Assembly (NCBI GenBank): GCA_963921935.1
Contig: OY998177.1
Span: 5,669,754-5,733,753 of the forward strand
Reading direction: 5' to 3'
DNA from: Galeruca laticollis
Lineage: Eukaryota > Arthropoda > Insecta > Coleoptera > Chrysomelidae
DNA length: 64,000 nt
Below, piece after piece: positions 45,250-55,599 of the stretch. Position 1 is the stretch's first letter. The number at the start of each line of letters is the position of its first letter. A program made the translations under genes and the position numbers. A model generated the notes under the pieces. That model did not search any database, was not told where the DNA came from, and saw only the letters and a program-made list of their open reading frames with translations.

Positions 45250-46290
45250 GCACCGACAGTTAAATGTTCAAGTGAAGAGCCTTCTGAATCTTCGGAAAGT
45301 CATTTATTCCTTCAGAAGAAAGCTCAGAAGTACTGGTTTGTTCAGAGCATAGAGTACATTATACAAGTTTGTTAGGTTTGTAAAGAGACTATGCTTAAAG
45401 TTTTGTACATTAATCAAAACAGACTTGGAATGGCACTTTATCAAATGAAAAGTAACATCATAAATGACAAAAGAGGATTGAATAGTGGAGGAAGAAATGC
45501 AATTGATCAAACTCACATTGAAGAGATTGCAGAACATATTTTTTCATTTCCCGAATACACATCTCATGTACTGCCTATATAAAAAGCAAACTGAACGTCC
45601 AGTAAGTTTATCGAAATATAAGCATGTATTTTATTCTAAACTTAACCTCAAGTATGAAGCACCACACAAAAATACTTGTGTGACACATTTCCAGCACAAT
45701 TATTAAAATCTGCTGATGATTCGGCCAAATAAAAGTTAGAAAGAGCGCATTCATATCATTTGTAGGTTACAGAGGAATTACGCGCTCAAATGAAAGCTGC
45801 TATACAAGCAGCACAAGAGAACAAAATAGTAGAAACACTCACTTCCGATTCACGAGAAAACCATAATTTACCAAAACTATCTACTGGAATCGTTTATTAT
45901 AAGAAACAACTGAACATGTTCAAACTTAGTATTTCGCTCGAGTCAATTGCTTTAAAATTTTTGTTAATTGAATTACAGGACATGATATCAGTTGGCAATA
46001 TGGAAAAAGCAATAACAAACCGAAAATCCGATGTTAATAAAGAAATTATAAGCTGGACCCACGAAATTCTTAAAAAAAAGACCATCCTACCCAACCTGAC
46101 TCAATACAAATAGATTTGCCCCTCCTATGGCAACAGGGAAATGCCAGCCAAAAAGGTTAAAAACTTGACAGAAACTGTTAAACTTTTTCCGCATGATGCG
46201 AAACTATTTTATGCTTTTCTGAGATCTACTGAAGTTCAAGAATTTCAGGAAGATACTGAAGGATTGGGACCCTGATTTGGTTTTGGGATA
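45250..46290 (+). pseudogene. Transposase-like relic of an insect repeat family, function unassigned
   Basis: Shifting plus-strand frames encode VCKETMLKVLYINQNRLGMA, IINDKRGLNSGGRN, HIFSFPEYTSHYC (the last two residues after a frame change), LSKYKHVFYSKLNLKYEAPH with TCVTHFQ, then VYYKKQLNMFKLSIS, WTHEILKKKTILPNLTQYK and KVKNLTETVKLFPHDAKLFY. This order (VCK..FL.TL, D.RG, HI.SFP..SHYC, Y..F...FNL.F..P..DTC, VY.KRQL.V) is a protein pattern I recall as frequent in insect genomes and probably transposon-encoded, but I cannot name its superfamily. Several stops and deletions, including around the expected central catalytic region. Confidence 0.5.
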
Positions 46291-46359
46291 GACAAAAATT
46301 ACCTAGATCACATTTAATTCCGGGAATTTTTATTCTTTTATTTATATTAGAGGATATGT

Positions 46360-46378
46360 TCTTCTTCTTCTTCTTCTT
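46360..46378 (-). repeat. (GAA)n 3' tail of the RTE-like element
   Basis: Short GAA repeat at the 3' end on the coding strand. Non-LTR elements of the RTE and related groups often end in such simple repeats rather than poly(A). Confidence 0.75.
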
Positions 46379-46398
46379 TTCTAAATCCTTTTGCCCTT

Positions 46399-49300
46399 TC
46401 AGGCGTCGGATGTGGATTCCGTGTCCTGTACCCATTTCTTCCATGCCTTTCTGTCTCTTGCTAGATTTTTCATTTCTGCTATGGTCTTTCCTCTTTCTAA
46501 ACCTATCTCTTGTATTTGGTCTAACCATTTCCTTCTAGGCCTACCCCTTTGTTTTTTGATCGGCTTTCCAATCTCCATTATTTTCCTAGTTAATCTATTT
46601 TGTTCCATTCTTACCATATGACCATACCAGCTAAGTTGTCTCTTTTTTATTTTACCAATTATCGCTTCCTGCTTAGTTGTCTCTCTAATAACGTCATTTC
46701 TAATCCTATCCCATTTAGTTTTCCCTGAAATTCTTCTTAGATGCTTCATTTCTATGGCATTTATTTTAGTTTCGTCCTTTTTTCGCACAGTCCAATTTTC
46801 ACTTGCGTATATTATTGTAGGAACTGTTATCATATTATGAATTTTCATTTTTACTTCTAAGTCTATATCTTTATGTCCAAGAATTGTTTTATTTAGAGAG
46901 TAGTATATTTTTGTTGATTTATTTGCTCTGTTTGTTATTTCTGCATCTATTTTTCCATCTGCTGTTACTATACTTCCTAAATATTCAAATGTTGTTACTC
47001 TTTCTAGAGTCTGGTTTTTGCATTTAATATCTCTATTATTTTGATCACCTGGTTGTTTTTCATTTATTATCATCACTTTTGTTTTATTTATGTTCACCTC
47101 CATATTCATGTTCTCTACTTCTTTAGTCCAAATATTCACTAGTCTTTGCATTTTGTTCTTTGTATTCGCCACTAAAACCACATCATCTGCATATAGTAGA
47201 CTACTCAGTTTTATTGGTTCTAAATTTCTGTGTCCAATTATAGTATTCAGCTGCTCATACTTTTCTTTGATTCGTTTCACAATCTTATCCATGATTATTA
47301 TAAACAGTAGTGGGCTTAAACTGTCTCCTTGTTTTATTCCCTTACACATTTTGAATTCTTCAGACCTTTGGCCTGCAATCTGTACCTTGGCTCTAACTGT
47401 CTCGTATACACTTTTAATTATATTTATTAAGGTGGGTGGTACTTCCATTTCCTCCAGGGTTCTCCATACTTCTCTTCTATCTACTGTATCAAAGGCTGCT
47501 TTTAGATCTATAAATGTAAGGTACATTTCTTCTCCCTCTTCTATTTTTCTTCCGATTATATTCCTTAGTATATAGATATTGTCATTTGTTTGTCTTTCAG
47601 GTCTAAAAGCTCCCTGTTCTTCTCCTAATTTTGGTTCTACATATTCTCTTAATCTTTTTTCTATTATTTTTGTGTACACTTTATAGCTAGTTTGGGCCAA
47701 ACATATTGCTCTGTAATTCTCACATTGTGTCTGTTCTCCCTTTTTATAGATGGGTACTATTAAGTTATTTTCCCATTCCCTTGGAATTTTTTGTTGTACC
47801 CAGGCTTCTTTGCATACATTCCATATCCATTCTTTTCCTCTTTCTCCTAATGACTTAATCATCTCTGGCGCTATCTCATCTTCTCCGTTAGCCTTGCCTA
47901 TTTTGATTTTTTGTATTACTTGATCTATTTCTTCTTTATGGATTCCTTGTAGTTGGTCAATTTCCTCTTCTGCGGTTGTTATACTCTCTTCCGGTGTTAA
48001 TGTATGGAATTGTTCTGTATAGTATTCCTTCCATGTTTTCAATACTTCTTCCATTTCCGTTTGTACTTGTCCTTGTCGATTTTTTATTGCTCTAATATCT
48101 TTATATTTATTTCCTCTCAATCTTTTTATTCTTGTCCAAAATTTCTTGTTATCCATCTTATGTAGATCTGTTATTTCTTCTCCGAATTTCTTCCATGACT
48201 CACGTTTTGATTTTTTGACGGCTCTTTTTACAATAGTTTTCTTCCTGTCATATTCTTCTTTGTCCACATGTAATTTTGATGTGATATATTTTTTCCATGC
48301 CGTTTTCTTTTCTTTGACCGCAATTTTAATTTCGTTATTCCACCAGTTAGTCCTTTTAATATTCTTATTATATTTAATTTTTCCACATATCTTCTCTGTT
48401 GCTGTTAATAGCGTTTCTTTAAAGGCGACCCATCGTTCTTCAAGTGTCCAGTCTGTTTTTTCTTTTTCTAGTTTATAGAATTCTTTATTCGTCTCATTTT
48501 GGTATTTTTTCTCGATATCTTTATTTTTGAGTTTATGTGTTGCTAATTTACTGTAGTCTGTAGTAAATTCTTTCCTGAGTAATTTTACTAGACAAGTTGT
48601 CACTACTAATCTGTGGTTAGATCCAATTTCTGCTTCTTTCTTTGTTTCAATTTTTTGCATTACTTCTGTTAGGTTTTGTGTATATGTTATGTAGTCTATC
48701 AGGCTTTTAGCGTTTCTTCCTTCTGCCACAAACGTATATTCATCATTTAGTTGTTGTTCCCACATCGTATTTCCTATTATTAGATCATTCCTTCTGCAAA
48801 AATCTATCATTTTTAGTCCATTTCTGTTGATTATGTCTTCTCCATGTTTTCCCATACAACCCATTCCTCTATTGTAATCATTTCCTACCCTGCTATTCCA
48901 ATCTCCCATTATTATTGTCTTTTCGTTTTCCTCCCTTACTTCATCTAATACTCTTTGCAATTGAATATAAAATTCTAAAATTTCTTCCTCTGCCGTTCCT
49001 TCTACTGGCCCATATATTTGTATAAAATTGATTATTTCTTCTAATTTTATACTAATAACTATTATTCTCGAGTCGACTGCCTTAAATTGTATTACCTTTT
49101 GTTTTATTTCTTCTGTAACAATTATTCCTACACCCTCCTTTGCCCTTTGTTCTGGTTTTACTCCTGAATAATATAATGTGTGCTTTGTTGTTAGTTGCGA
49201 ACATCCTTTGCCTTTTTTCTTCGTTTCACTTAGTCCTAGAATTTGAATATTATTGTTTTCCATTTCTTCAGTTAATTCCAATTCTTTCCCTGTTAATGTG

Positions 49301-49485
49301 TTTATATTCCATATACCTACGCCCATCTGTAATTTTTCCATGTTTTGAGGTCCGTGTTTTTTATTATTACTCTGTTGATGATAATCTTCCTTTAATTTGT
49401 TATGCTTGTTACTTGTTATTCTTCTGCTTTGTATTTTGTTATTTAATTTACCGTTATCATATCCCTTGTTCTCAGCTTGAGTCAT
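46399..49485 (-). CDS. ORF2: AP-type endonuclease and reverse transcriptase
   Basis: 1,028 residues, uninterrupted. Residues 1-50 are polar. AP-like endonuclease at about 55-295: WNINTL (58-63), Glu in LGLSET (E87), GDWN (D195, N197), LIDYI (262-266) and GSNHRLV (288-294). At position 290 the Asp expected before the catalytic His is Asn, which may weaken nicking. Reverse transcriptase at about 520-800: GAFRPERQTND (625-635), FIDLKAAFD (D660), GIKQGDSLSPLLF (716-728) and LLYADD (D767, D768). Thumb at TTFEYLGSIV (831-840). C-terminal region 890-1020 with SENWTVRKKD, LSWYGHMVRM and GRPRRKW, the post-RT block common in RTE-like proteins. It would nick the target and prime reverse transcription. 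The plus-strand frames here are shadows. Confidence 0.92.
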   Translation of the reverse strand: MTQAENKGYDNGKLNNKIQSRRITSNKHNKLKEDYHQQSNNKKHGPQNMEKLQMGVGIWNINTLTGKELELTEEMENNNIQILGLSETKKKGKGCSQLTTKHTLYYSGVKPEQRAKEGVGIIVTEEIKQKVIQFKAVDSRIIVISIKLEEIINFIQIYGPVEGTAEEEILEFYIQLQRVLDEVREENEKTIIMGDWNSRVGNDYNRGMGCMGKHGEDIINRNGLKMIDFCRRNDLIIGNTMWEQQLNDEYTFVAEGRNAKSLIDYITYTQNLTEVMQKIETKKEAEIGSNHRLVVTTCLVKLLRKEFTTDYSKLATHKLKNKDIEKKYQNETNKEFYKLEKEKTDWTLEERWVAFKETLLTATEKICGKIKYNKNIKRTNWWNNEIKIAVKEKKTAWKKYITSKLHVDKEEYDRKKTIVKRAVKKSKRESWKKFGEEITDLHKMDNKKFWTRIKRLRGNKYKDIRAIKNRQGQVQTEMEEVLKTWKEYYTEQFHTLTPEESITTAEEEIDQLQGIHKEEIDQVIQKIKIGKANGEDEIAPEMIKSLGERGKEWIWNVCKEAWVQQKIPREWENNLIVPIYKKGEQTQCENYRAICLAQTSYKVYTKIIEKRLREYVEPKLGEEQGAFRPERQTNDNIYILRNIIGRKIEEGEEMYLTFIDLKAAFDTVDRREVWRTLEEMEVPPTLINIIKSVYETVRAKVQIAGQRSEEFKMCKGIKQGDSLSPLLFIIIMDKIVKRIKEKYEQLNTIIGHRNLEPIKLSSLLYADDVVLVANTKNKMQRLVNIWTKEVENMNMEVNINKTKVMIINEKQPGDQNNRDIKCKNQTLERVTTFEYLGSIVTADGKIDAEITNRANKSTKIYYSLNKTILGHKDIDLEVKMKIHNMITVPTIIYASENWTVRKKDETKINAIEMKHLRRISGKTKWDRIRNDVIRETTKQEAIIGKIKKRQLSWYGHMVRMEQNRLTRKIMEIGKPIKKQRGRPRRKWLDQIQEIGLERGKTIAEMKNLARDRKAWKKWVQDTESTSDA

Positions 49486-49517
49486 TACCTGTGTACTATC
49501 TTTAAGTGTATTGTTTA

Positions 49518-50291
49518 TTAGTTTTTTTGGTTCTGCTCTCTAGTCATCAATTGTAATTCCTCTGAATCTTCATTCCATTTCCAAACTATTCCGTTTACTA
49601 TCAATTTCTTGTATCCTACTTTTGTATTTTTTCCCTTTTCTTTTTCTTCTTTGGCCTTTCTTCTAATTGTTTTTTGTATCTCTAATTCTTTTTTGGTAAG
49701 GTCCGACTCAATATAAATATGTTCCTGAGAATTTCTCAGTCTACTTTTGCTTCTTAGAATGTCCATTTTATCTGCAAAACTTTCCATTCCAATCAAGCAA
49801 ACCTTTTCACTTAGTTTTTGGGCGCTTCTTATTTTGACATCTATTTGCAGTCCTTTAGTTATGAAGTTTTCCATAGTTGTCTTTAGTATCCTATCATCTT
49901 TTGTATTCAATTCTAATCCAGTGATGACCAAATTTTTCTTTTTAATTATTTTTTCTAGATATTCCACTTTGTTATTTAGTGTTTTTATTTCGTTCTTGAG
50001 TTCCTGGTTTTCTTGCTTTATTTCTAGTAGCTGTTTGTTGTTCTCGCTGTTTTCCTTTCTTAATTGCTTTATTTCATCCATCATTTCATCGTTTTTGTTC
50101 ATCAATTCTTGCATCATTTTTATCATGGTTGCTTCCGAGCTCTCTTTTTCTTCTGTGCCTTTCTTGGGTGTTCTCTTAGTTATTTTACTTCTGCCAAAAC
50201 TTTCATCTAATTCCCTCCTTTTTCTTTTGTATTCTTCCTCAGTATCTGTTCCGCTCTCTAAAGGCATTTTGTTTGATTTTCTTTTGTACAA
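49518..50291 (-). CDS. ORF1: coiled-coil RNA-binding protein of the RTE-like element
   Basis: 257 residues. Basic N-terminus with KRKRRELDESF, then a long heptad-rich coiled coil at about 55-115 (EIKQLRKENSENNKQLLEIK and NKVEYLEKIIKKK), followed by KKNLVITGLELN, the start of an RRM-like fold, and SRLRNSQEHIYIESDLTKKE. The end NGIVWKWNEDSEELQL is like the C-terminal domain of L1/L2-type ORF1 proteins. It should trimerise, bind element RNA and assist reverse transcription. It lies 32 nt upstream of ORF2 on the same transcript, so ORF2 is probably reached by reinitiation. Confidence 0.85.
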   Translation of the reverse strand: MYKRKSNKMPLESGTDTEEEYKRKRRELDESFGRSKITKRTPKKGTEEKESSEATMIKMMQELMNKNDEMMDEIKQLRKENSENNKQLLEIKQENQELKNEIKTLNNKVEYLEKIIKKKNLVITGLELNTKDDRILKTTMENFITKGLQIDVKIRSAQKLSEKVCLIGMESFADKMDILRSKSRLRNSQEHIYIESDLTKKELEIQKTIRRKAKEEKEKGKNTKVGYKKLIVNGIVWKWNEDSEELQLMTREQNQKN

Positions 50292-50403
50292 TCCACGAAA
50301 TCTGTGTCTCTTTTGTAGTTTGTGTACCGAGAACCTACTTAGTTCAGTCCTTAGCCTACTCAGAGCTGACCGATTTCGTTTATGTATGTAAATCTTATAT
50401 TAC

Positions 50404-50955
50404 TTTTTACCTGGTAAATATTTAAATCCGAACCTGTTAAATCCCACTTAACTGGCCTGCCTGTGTAGCAATTACCGGTTTTACTGCCAGCTAATTAGAA
50501 TTTTGTAGTGTTTAGTTTTTATATTTTATAGTGGAAACTTTTTATTTACTGTATATTTTATACTCAATATTTTTATTATTAGACTTAATTATGCTAAAAT
50601 CTTACTTTGATTTTGATGTCTCCAATTGTGCACTCACTTCACCTCTTTATATATTACTTCGTATAGCTTTTACAATTATTTGACTCGTAATTTATCTGAT
50701 ATTCAGCTTTATTACGGAGCAAATATTAAATCACTTTTCAAAACCCAGTTAAAATGTATTGATGTTATCAATATGTATTTGCCTTATTGCAAAACTACTT
50801 AGTGTGGCTTCGCAGTTTTGCATAAACCGGCTTACCCTTTTTAACAAATTTTTTATTGAAGAAATTCATATTTTTTTGTAGATTGTCATATTTGCAGTTC
50901 TGTAGGAAATTTTCTACTACAGGAAAAAACATAAAAATAAATCGTACTTGTGGAA
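50404..50955. other. AT-rich stretch without recognisable gene
   Basis: It lies between the 5' end of the RTE-like element and the PIF/Harbinger relic. No supported feature. Confidence 0.5.
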
Positions 50956-50959
50956 ATCC

Positions 50960-51565
50960 GATTTATTTTGTGCTTAAACTTGTATGCTAATTATCTCGAG
51001 AAGTCACAAAGGAGGCTTAAACGTTTGTTGCATAACACCGTCCATGTCTGCTCCAGCTCAGGAAATGTGAAAAAAATCTCTACTGATTTTTATAAGATGT
51101 AGCATTTTCCTAACTCTTTAGGTGCTTTGGATGGAAAGCATAATGTTATTCAGGCTCCTCCTAACTCCGGATCAATGTTTTTTAACTATAAAAAACATTT
51201 TCCATAGTTTTATTAGCACTTGTAGCATATGAGAAAGATGGCGATGGGGGAGTATTTGCCAAATCAAAATTAAGCAAACAAAGCAGTTTAGCAAGAAACG
51301 TACTTATTGCGACCATATCCAAGAGACAATCTAGATGATCGTTTATGTTTATGTCGTGCCAGGAGGACATCAGAAAACACTTTTGGGATTTTGGTTCAAA
51401 AATTTAGACTTTACAATAGAATAATTCAGGCCTTTCCAAAATACGTAGATAACATAAATTTGAGCTCTTGCTTGCTGCACAATTTCAATTAAAAATACGA
51501 CTGTCATACGTACAATTACGTTACTTCGCAAGTAGATTTGTGGGGTGGGAATCGCACATTACAAA
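50960..51565 (+). pseudogene. PIF/Harbinger (HARBI1-like) transposase relic
   Basis: The plus strand at about 51115-51200 reads LGALDGKHNVIQAPPNSGSM then FFNYKKHF, with the first catalytic Asp in LDGKH. After an internal deletion that removes the second Asp, 51307-51492 reads RPYPRDNLDD, LCRARRTSENTFGIL (catalytic Glu in SENTFG) and DNINLSSCLLHNF. These blocks define DDE_4-fold PIF/Harbinger transposases. Many stops. This is a different lineage from the DDE_4 gene split at 16/23 kb. Confidence 0.8.
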
Positions 51566-52110
51566 ATTTAAATTTGCAAGGATGCATTTAGAGATCTAGA
51601 AACATTCACGGACTGTTTTAATTCTGATGCCGGGACTCTTCCATGGTTAGCAAATATTCAACAAACTTAGAATATATTACAAATAGGTGAACCTAACTTA
51701 ATTTTAACCTAATGCTATTAATGATAATAAAATTGAATTAAAATACAAATGGTTGTTCAAAGAATGAACATGTAGCATTGAAATAAATCGGGCAAAGAAA
51801 TATCTCTAAATTGCATGGTGATGACTCATGTTCATTCTGTGACCAGACCAACAGATAATCTTTTTTTCCACGGTCGGGATAAGAAATCAGTTTCTATGAC
51901 ATCAAAATTAAAACAGAAGTAGTCGATTATTCCCAAGAGAGTATAATGCTCCCAAGGGAGTTTACATTATGGAGAACGTTTTTCATGCAATTTCATGCAA
52001 AAAATATAACATTAAATTATTTATTGATATTTAAATTGAATGTTACATTTGTACAATTTCCAAAATTAATATTAGTAGGCATATTACTTTCGCTTACATT
52101 TACAGTTTTT
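51566..52110. other. Stretch without recognisable gene
   Basis: Decayed 3' part of the PIF relic and AT-rich DNA. No feature supported. Confidence 0.45.
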
Positions 52111-52114
52111 GTGA

Positions 52115-52891
52115 ATGCGCTAGTAGTGGTACCTACTAAAACCTGATTAGCAGTTTTGGTCTTATTTGCAATGGAGTTCTCGACATAACCCTCAGCGACT
52201 GTCGTTGATTTCCAACCAGCATGACGCTACACATGAAGCTACTACACTCGGAATTTTTCCCATGGTATTCTTGCCAACTGGCTGCGAACTATATTTTCCT
52301 GCTTTGTAGTACAAAAATAGGCGCTTATGCTTGACGTGGGGAGGACGAAGGGACAGGTATTTTCGAAACAATTCAAGCATATTTCCCACATCGGTAACCA
52401 CAAAGGATCGTGGAATCTGTGTCTTAGTGTTCGGAATTTTTACAAACAAGAAAGAGCCTTCCTTCGTCCTTAATATCATCTACAGTTAAATTGACTAGTT
52501 CATCAGTTCGACAAGCTCCGGCAATCCCCAGACTTAATCCAACATATAAAAAATCAAAATACTTAATAATTGAAACACCTAACAGCAAAAGTAATCTTAC
52601 CTTAATCATTAAGAATTCTTTGTCATCTGCACTTGATAGAAAACGGTCGATTTCACCCTTTGTCAATATTTTCGATTTTTTCGCTTGATATCCGTCTCCG
52701 GATCTTTTCAAAAATGCGATCAGCTTGGGGTATTTGCTTATATCTATGTTATCGTAAATTAGCAAGTATGACTTAACCATATAATATTGCGCCCATAATG
52801 TGGAAGACTTGTAATTCTCTGCATTTTCACTCTGAAGTATGCCAACAAAACATTCTCGCTGTATACTTGAACATTTTTCTCGGCGCACCAC
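52115..52891 (-). pseudogene. Second tyrosine recombinase (Crypton-like lineage), broken
   Basis: From 52891: core-binding helices (ENYKSSTLWAQYYMVKSYLL), TKGEIDRFLSSADDKEF, then LSLGIAGACRTDELVNLTVD with the first catalytic Arg. After a frameshift come IPNTKTQIPRSFVVTD, LFRKYLSLRP, FLYYKAGKYSSQPVG and GKIPSV. In a third frame HAGWKSTTVAEGYVENSI follows, with the final Tyr. The HxxR block between GKIPS and HAGW is missing. A GTAAGATTAC donor just before LSLGIAG suggests a short retained intron. The protein pattern differs from the DUF3504-type recombinase at 24/38 kb, so two independent tyrosine-recombinase families are present. Confidence 0.75.
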
Positions 52892-53640
52892 TGCTATCTC
52901 AAAATATGCTTATAGTTCAGTGAAAATAATATGTTATTTGAAAATTATATTACTAATTCTTGTTAATAAAACGAGATATAAGGTAGTGTTAATTGTCTGG
53001 TGGTATGTTTAAGATGTATTTAATAATTATAAAATTATTAAATACATTTTAACGATTGTTAGTTGAAGTTATAATATTAAATGAATATATCGTCTAATAA
53101 GCATTTTAAATTATAACATTGACTGGACTATGACAGTATTCAAATCAAAGGATGAGCCGAAACTTTAAATTTCGCACTATATCTCTTACGTGAACCATAC
53201 TTGTTATTATAGTCGTAGATAAAGTATAGTATTCAACTTGCCGTACATTACCGCTCGTTAAATAATATACTATTACTCACAAACCATTTTTATTTCTGCT
53301 CCATCTTTACTCCAAATAGAATTCTTGAAATCAGAGTCTATTTACTTTGAGTGACGCATGACGGGATAACCATGGATCAACTCAATAAGTTTCTCATCAC
53401 TCATATTTGAATGCAAAAAGAAAAAATTGTACCACCGTGAAAATCTAGACACAGCATTGTTCGCACTGTCACGGTCATCCGTCGGGCAGATGTGAATATG
53501 TCCGCTAAAATACCTACCAACAATAATTTCGATCTCGCCGGTGAAATCACGTGCCGGTCACGGCACTGTCACGTTACTGCTATGTGTGAATTGACCTTAA
53601 TAAAGTTAAGAATACGTTCAATTAATAGATATATAGAATT
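52892..53640. other. Stretch without recognisable gene
   Basis: 53440-53590 is richer in CG and repeats CACTGTCACG(G/T); no gene can be supported. Confidence 0.45.
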
Positions 53641-54275
53641 GGTACAATGGAATCAAGGGACAACAGAGTCTCTCTAGTACGGATGCCCGGACATAAAAGG
53701 ATTGCAGACAATGAATTGTCGGATCAGTTAGCCAAACAAGGCTCTAAGGGAGACTTCGTATGCCCGGAACCATTCTGTGGAATCACAAAAGATTGCATAA
53801 GAGGGGAAATCCGGAACAGGCTAGACAAGGAACACCAAATCATATGGAGGCTGACAGAAGGTTACCTTCATACGAAAAGCTTACTGAAAAGGGTAAACAA
53901 ACAACTCTCAATCAGGTTATTGAAACTGAGCAAGAGACATTTGAAGACAGTTATCGATTTGGTTCCTGGACACTGTACCCAAAGGATAGATCTATACAAA
54001 ATGGGATTAAGTTAGTGAACATATCTGTAGAAAATGTGAACGGAAGAAACACCTACTCACATACTCTGCTATGTAAGAACTTACAAGGACTCAGTCAGAA
54101 GCATTTTGGAGAGGAAATAATACAACCATTAGAGCTACTGAAAGTTTCCCCAACCAAGCTAGTGGCCTATATTGCGGACACGAAGGTTCTGGAGTGGAAG
54201 TAGATAATATTGGAAATGTTACAATGACTTAGATCAAGTGTCTGGGCTGTTGAGCACAACCCAAACGAATGAATG
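53641..54275 (+). pseudogene. RNase H and C-terminal end of a non-LTR retrotransposon
   Basis: NRVSLVRMPGHKRIADNELS with DQLAKQGS is the last block of an RNase H domain (HxGxxxNExAD, here with Asp for Glu). It continues CPEPFCGITKDCIRGEIR, SKRHLKTVIDLVPGHCTQRI with LYKMGL, then in another frame CRKCE-like residues, and the end HFGEEIIQPLELLKVSPTKL with VAYIADTKVLEW. This is the tail of an RNase H-bearing non-LTR element (R1/Jockey/I-like). It ends near 54270 with a (GAAT)n-like tail AACGAATGAATGAATC. The 5' part is missing, as in ordinary 5' truncation. Confidence 0.75.
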
Positions 54276-54708
54276 AATCAAAGCAACGCATGATAGGAAT
54301 CCTGGATTTACATGTTTAAGTAGAAAGGGATCGTTTGATGGTTATGAAGCAAAGTAGAATTAATTGTCTAGTTCTAGAAAATAAGTGGGAGAGAAAATCG
54401 AAAGAGGGGGTCTGAAGTAGAAAAACTATAAAGTTACCCAAAATTAGTCAGTACTTTAACAATAATGACTCAATTGATGAAAAAACGAGTGGACAGTACT
54501 CCGAAAGTGAAAAATTGGACGTAACTAAAAGTAACAGTATAGCAGATGCAGTAACCGACAACAGTGTATAAACTGTTCCAAAACATAGTACAAGCAAAAA
54601 TCATGGTTATCCATATTTTTGTGTGAACAATATTAATAATAATAATACCTTTATTTTCAACAGGATGCACCCAATGACAGTAAATAATACATTTAGAATA
54701 ACATAATA
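54276..54708. other. Stretch without recognisable gene
   Basis: A small (AAT)n run near 54628-54645. Nothing else supported. Confidence 0.5.
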
Positions 54709-55169
54709 TAAAAAATCCCAATGGCACAGGACCAATTGGACAGGCTTATTTCAGTAACATTTTTGCATAAAACCCAAAATAAAAAATTAGATACAAAAGT
54801 AATAGAATGTTTTGAGATATACAAAAAACCAAAGTAACATTTTGGCATCAAATAAAAAAAATTCTGATAAATTTGTGAATTTTCTTAAATAAATTTTTTA
54901 ATGTACGATTTCGAGAAAAATGTTGAATACAAAAGTTGTAGAACGTGTTGAGGTCTATGAAAAAGCTCAGCAACTTTTGTGCATCAAATGAAAAACAAAG
55001 GAAATACGATTTTTTTTCAAATTTGACGGGCCGCCATTTTGTTTTTACTGGGCCAATTTGGCTCATTAACGAACTCGTCCAAGATTTTGGCCTAACCGAT
55101 TTTTGTAACTAGTTTGGTTTCGATCCGTCAAAAAATACGCCCTCTACCGTGCTGACAAATTCCGCTATA

Positions 55170-55171
<2 letters not shown>
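54709..55171. repeat. Dispersed repeat, copy B (followed by (TA)n)
   Basis: Starts AAAATCCCAATGGCACAGG and matches 26998-27474 along its length, including TTTTTACTGGGCC and the run into the TA tract. Confidence 0.9.

Positions 55172-55173
<2 letters not shown>

Positions 55174-55265
<92 letters not shown>
55174..55265. repeat. (TA)n microsatellite with TACATA interruptions
   Basis: It lies between copy B of the dispersed repeat and the truncated 5' end of the CR1-like element. Confidence 0.9.
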
Positions 55266-55289
55266 GCAAAGTCTTCTATAGTGAATTTA

Positions 55290-55595
55290 AACCAAGACAA
55301 TGCACCAAACAATTACTACTGGCAAACCGTATCGCGCAATAATAGTAAAAGAAGACAATTAATTGTGGGCACAAACACAGAAGGAGTCGCTGGTACCATC
55401 AAGGGAGTGCCTAAATTTGTGGACTTACACGTTTATCGAATTGATCCGGACACCAACGTCACTGCAATGGAAGTTTTATTGAAACCATGTCATTACGTTA
55501 TCCAAATCTGTATTCTTCATTCAAAGTAAGAATTTATCAAGAAAACTTCAGGAAGGCTATGGAACCAAATATCTAGCCAAAAAATGCCTGTGTCA
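55290..55595 (+). pseudogene. C-terminal end of ORF1 of the CR1-like element
   Basis: Encodes SKRRQLIVGTNTEGVAGTIK and VPKFVDLHVYRIDPDTNVTA with LLKP, then after a frameshift LYSSFKVRIYQENFRKAMEP. This 'LHVYRL.P.T....V...L' and 'YSSFKV' pattern is the C-terminal domain of ORF1 proteins in arthropod CR1/L2-like elements (remembered pattern). The rest of ORF1 is cut off at the TA run. Confidence 0.6.
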
Positions 55596-55599
55596 ATAA

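Larger units (their letters stand above)
46340..50394 (-). mobile_element. Nearly intact two-ORF non-LTR retrotransposon (RTE-like)
   Basis: On the minus strand: a 5' UTR of about 100 bp, ORF1 (50291-49518), a 32-nt gap, ORF2 (49485-46399), a short 3' UTR and a (GAA)n tail at 46378-46360. Both ORFs are uninterrupted, in contrast to almost everything else here, so insertion is recent. TTATATTA occurs near both ends (46342-46349 and 50395-50402) and may be the target duplication, though that leaves 10 nt after the tail. The start is approximate. Confidence 0.85.

Noticed and set aside
46356..50391. Long plus-strand hydrophobic frames opposite the RTE-like ORFs
   Set aside because: They are antisense shadows of A-rich coding sequence; the minus strand carries complete domain order.
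53760..54203. Independent 147-codon protein
   Set aside because: Only its last third is real coding, as the frameshifted continuation of the RNase H-bearing retrotransposon tail.
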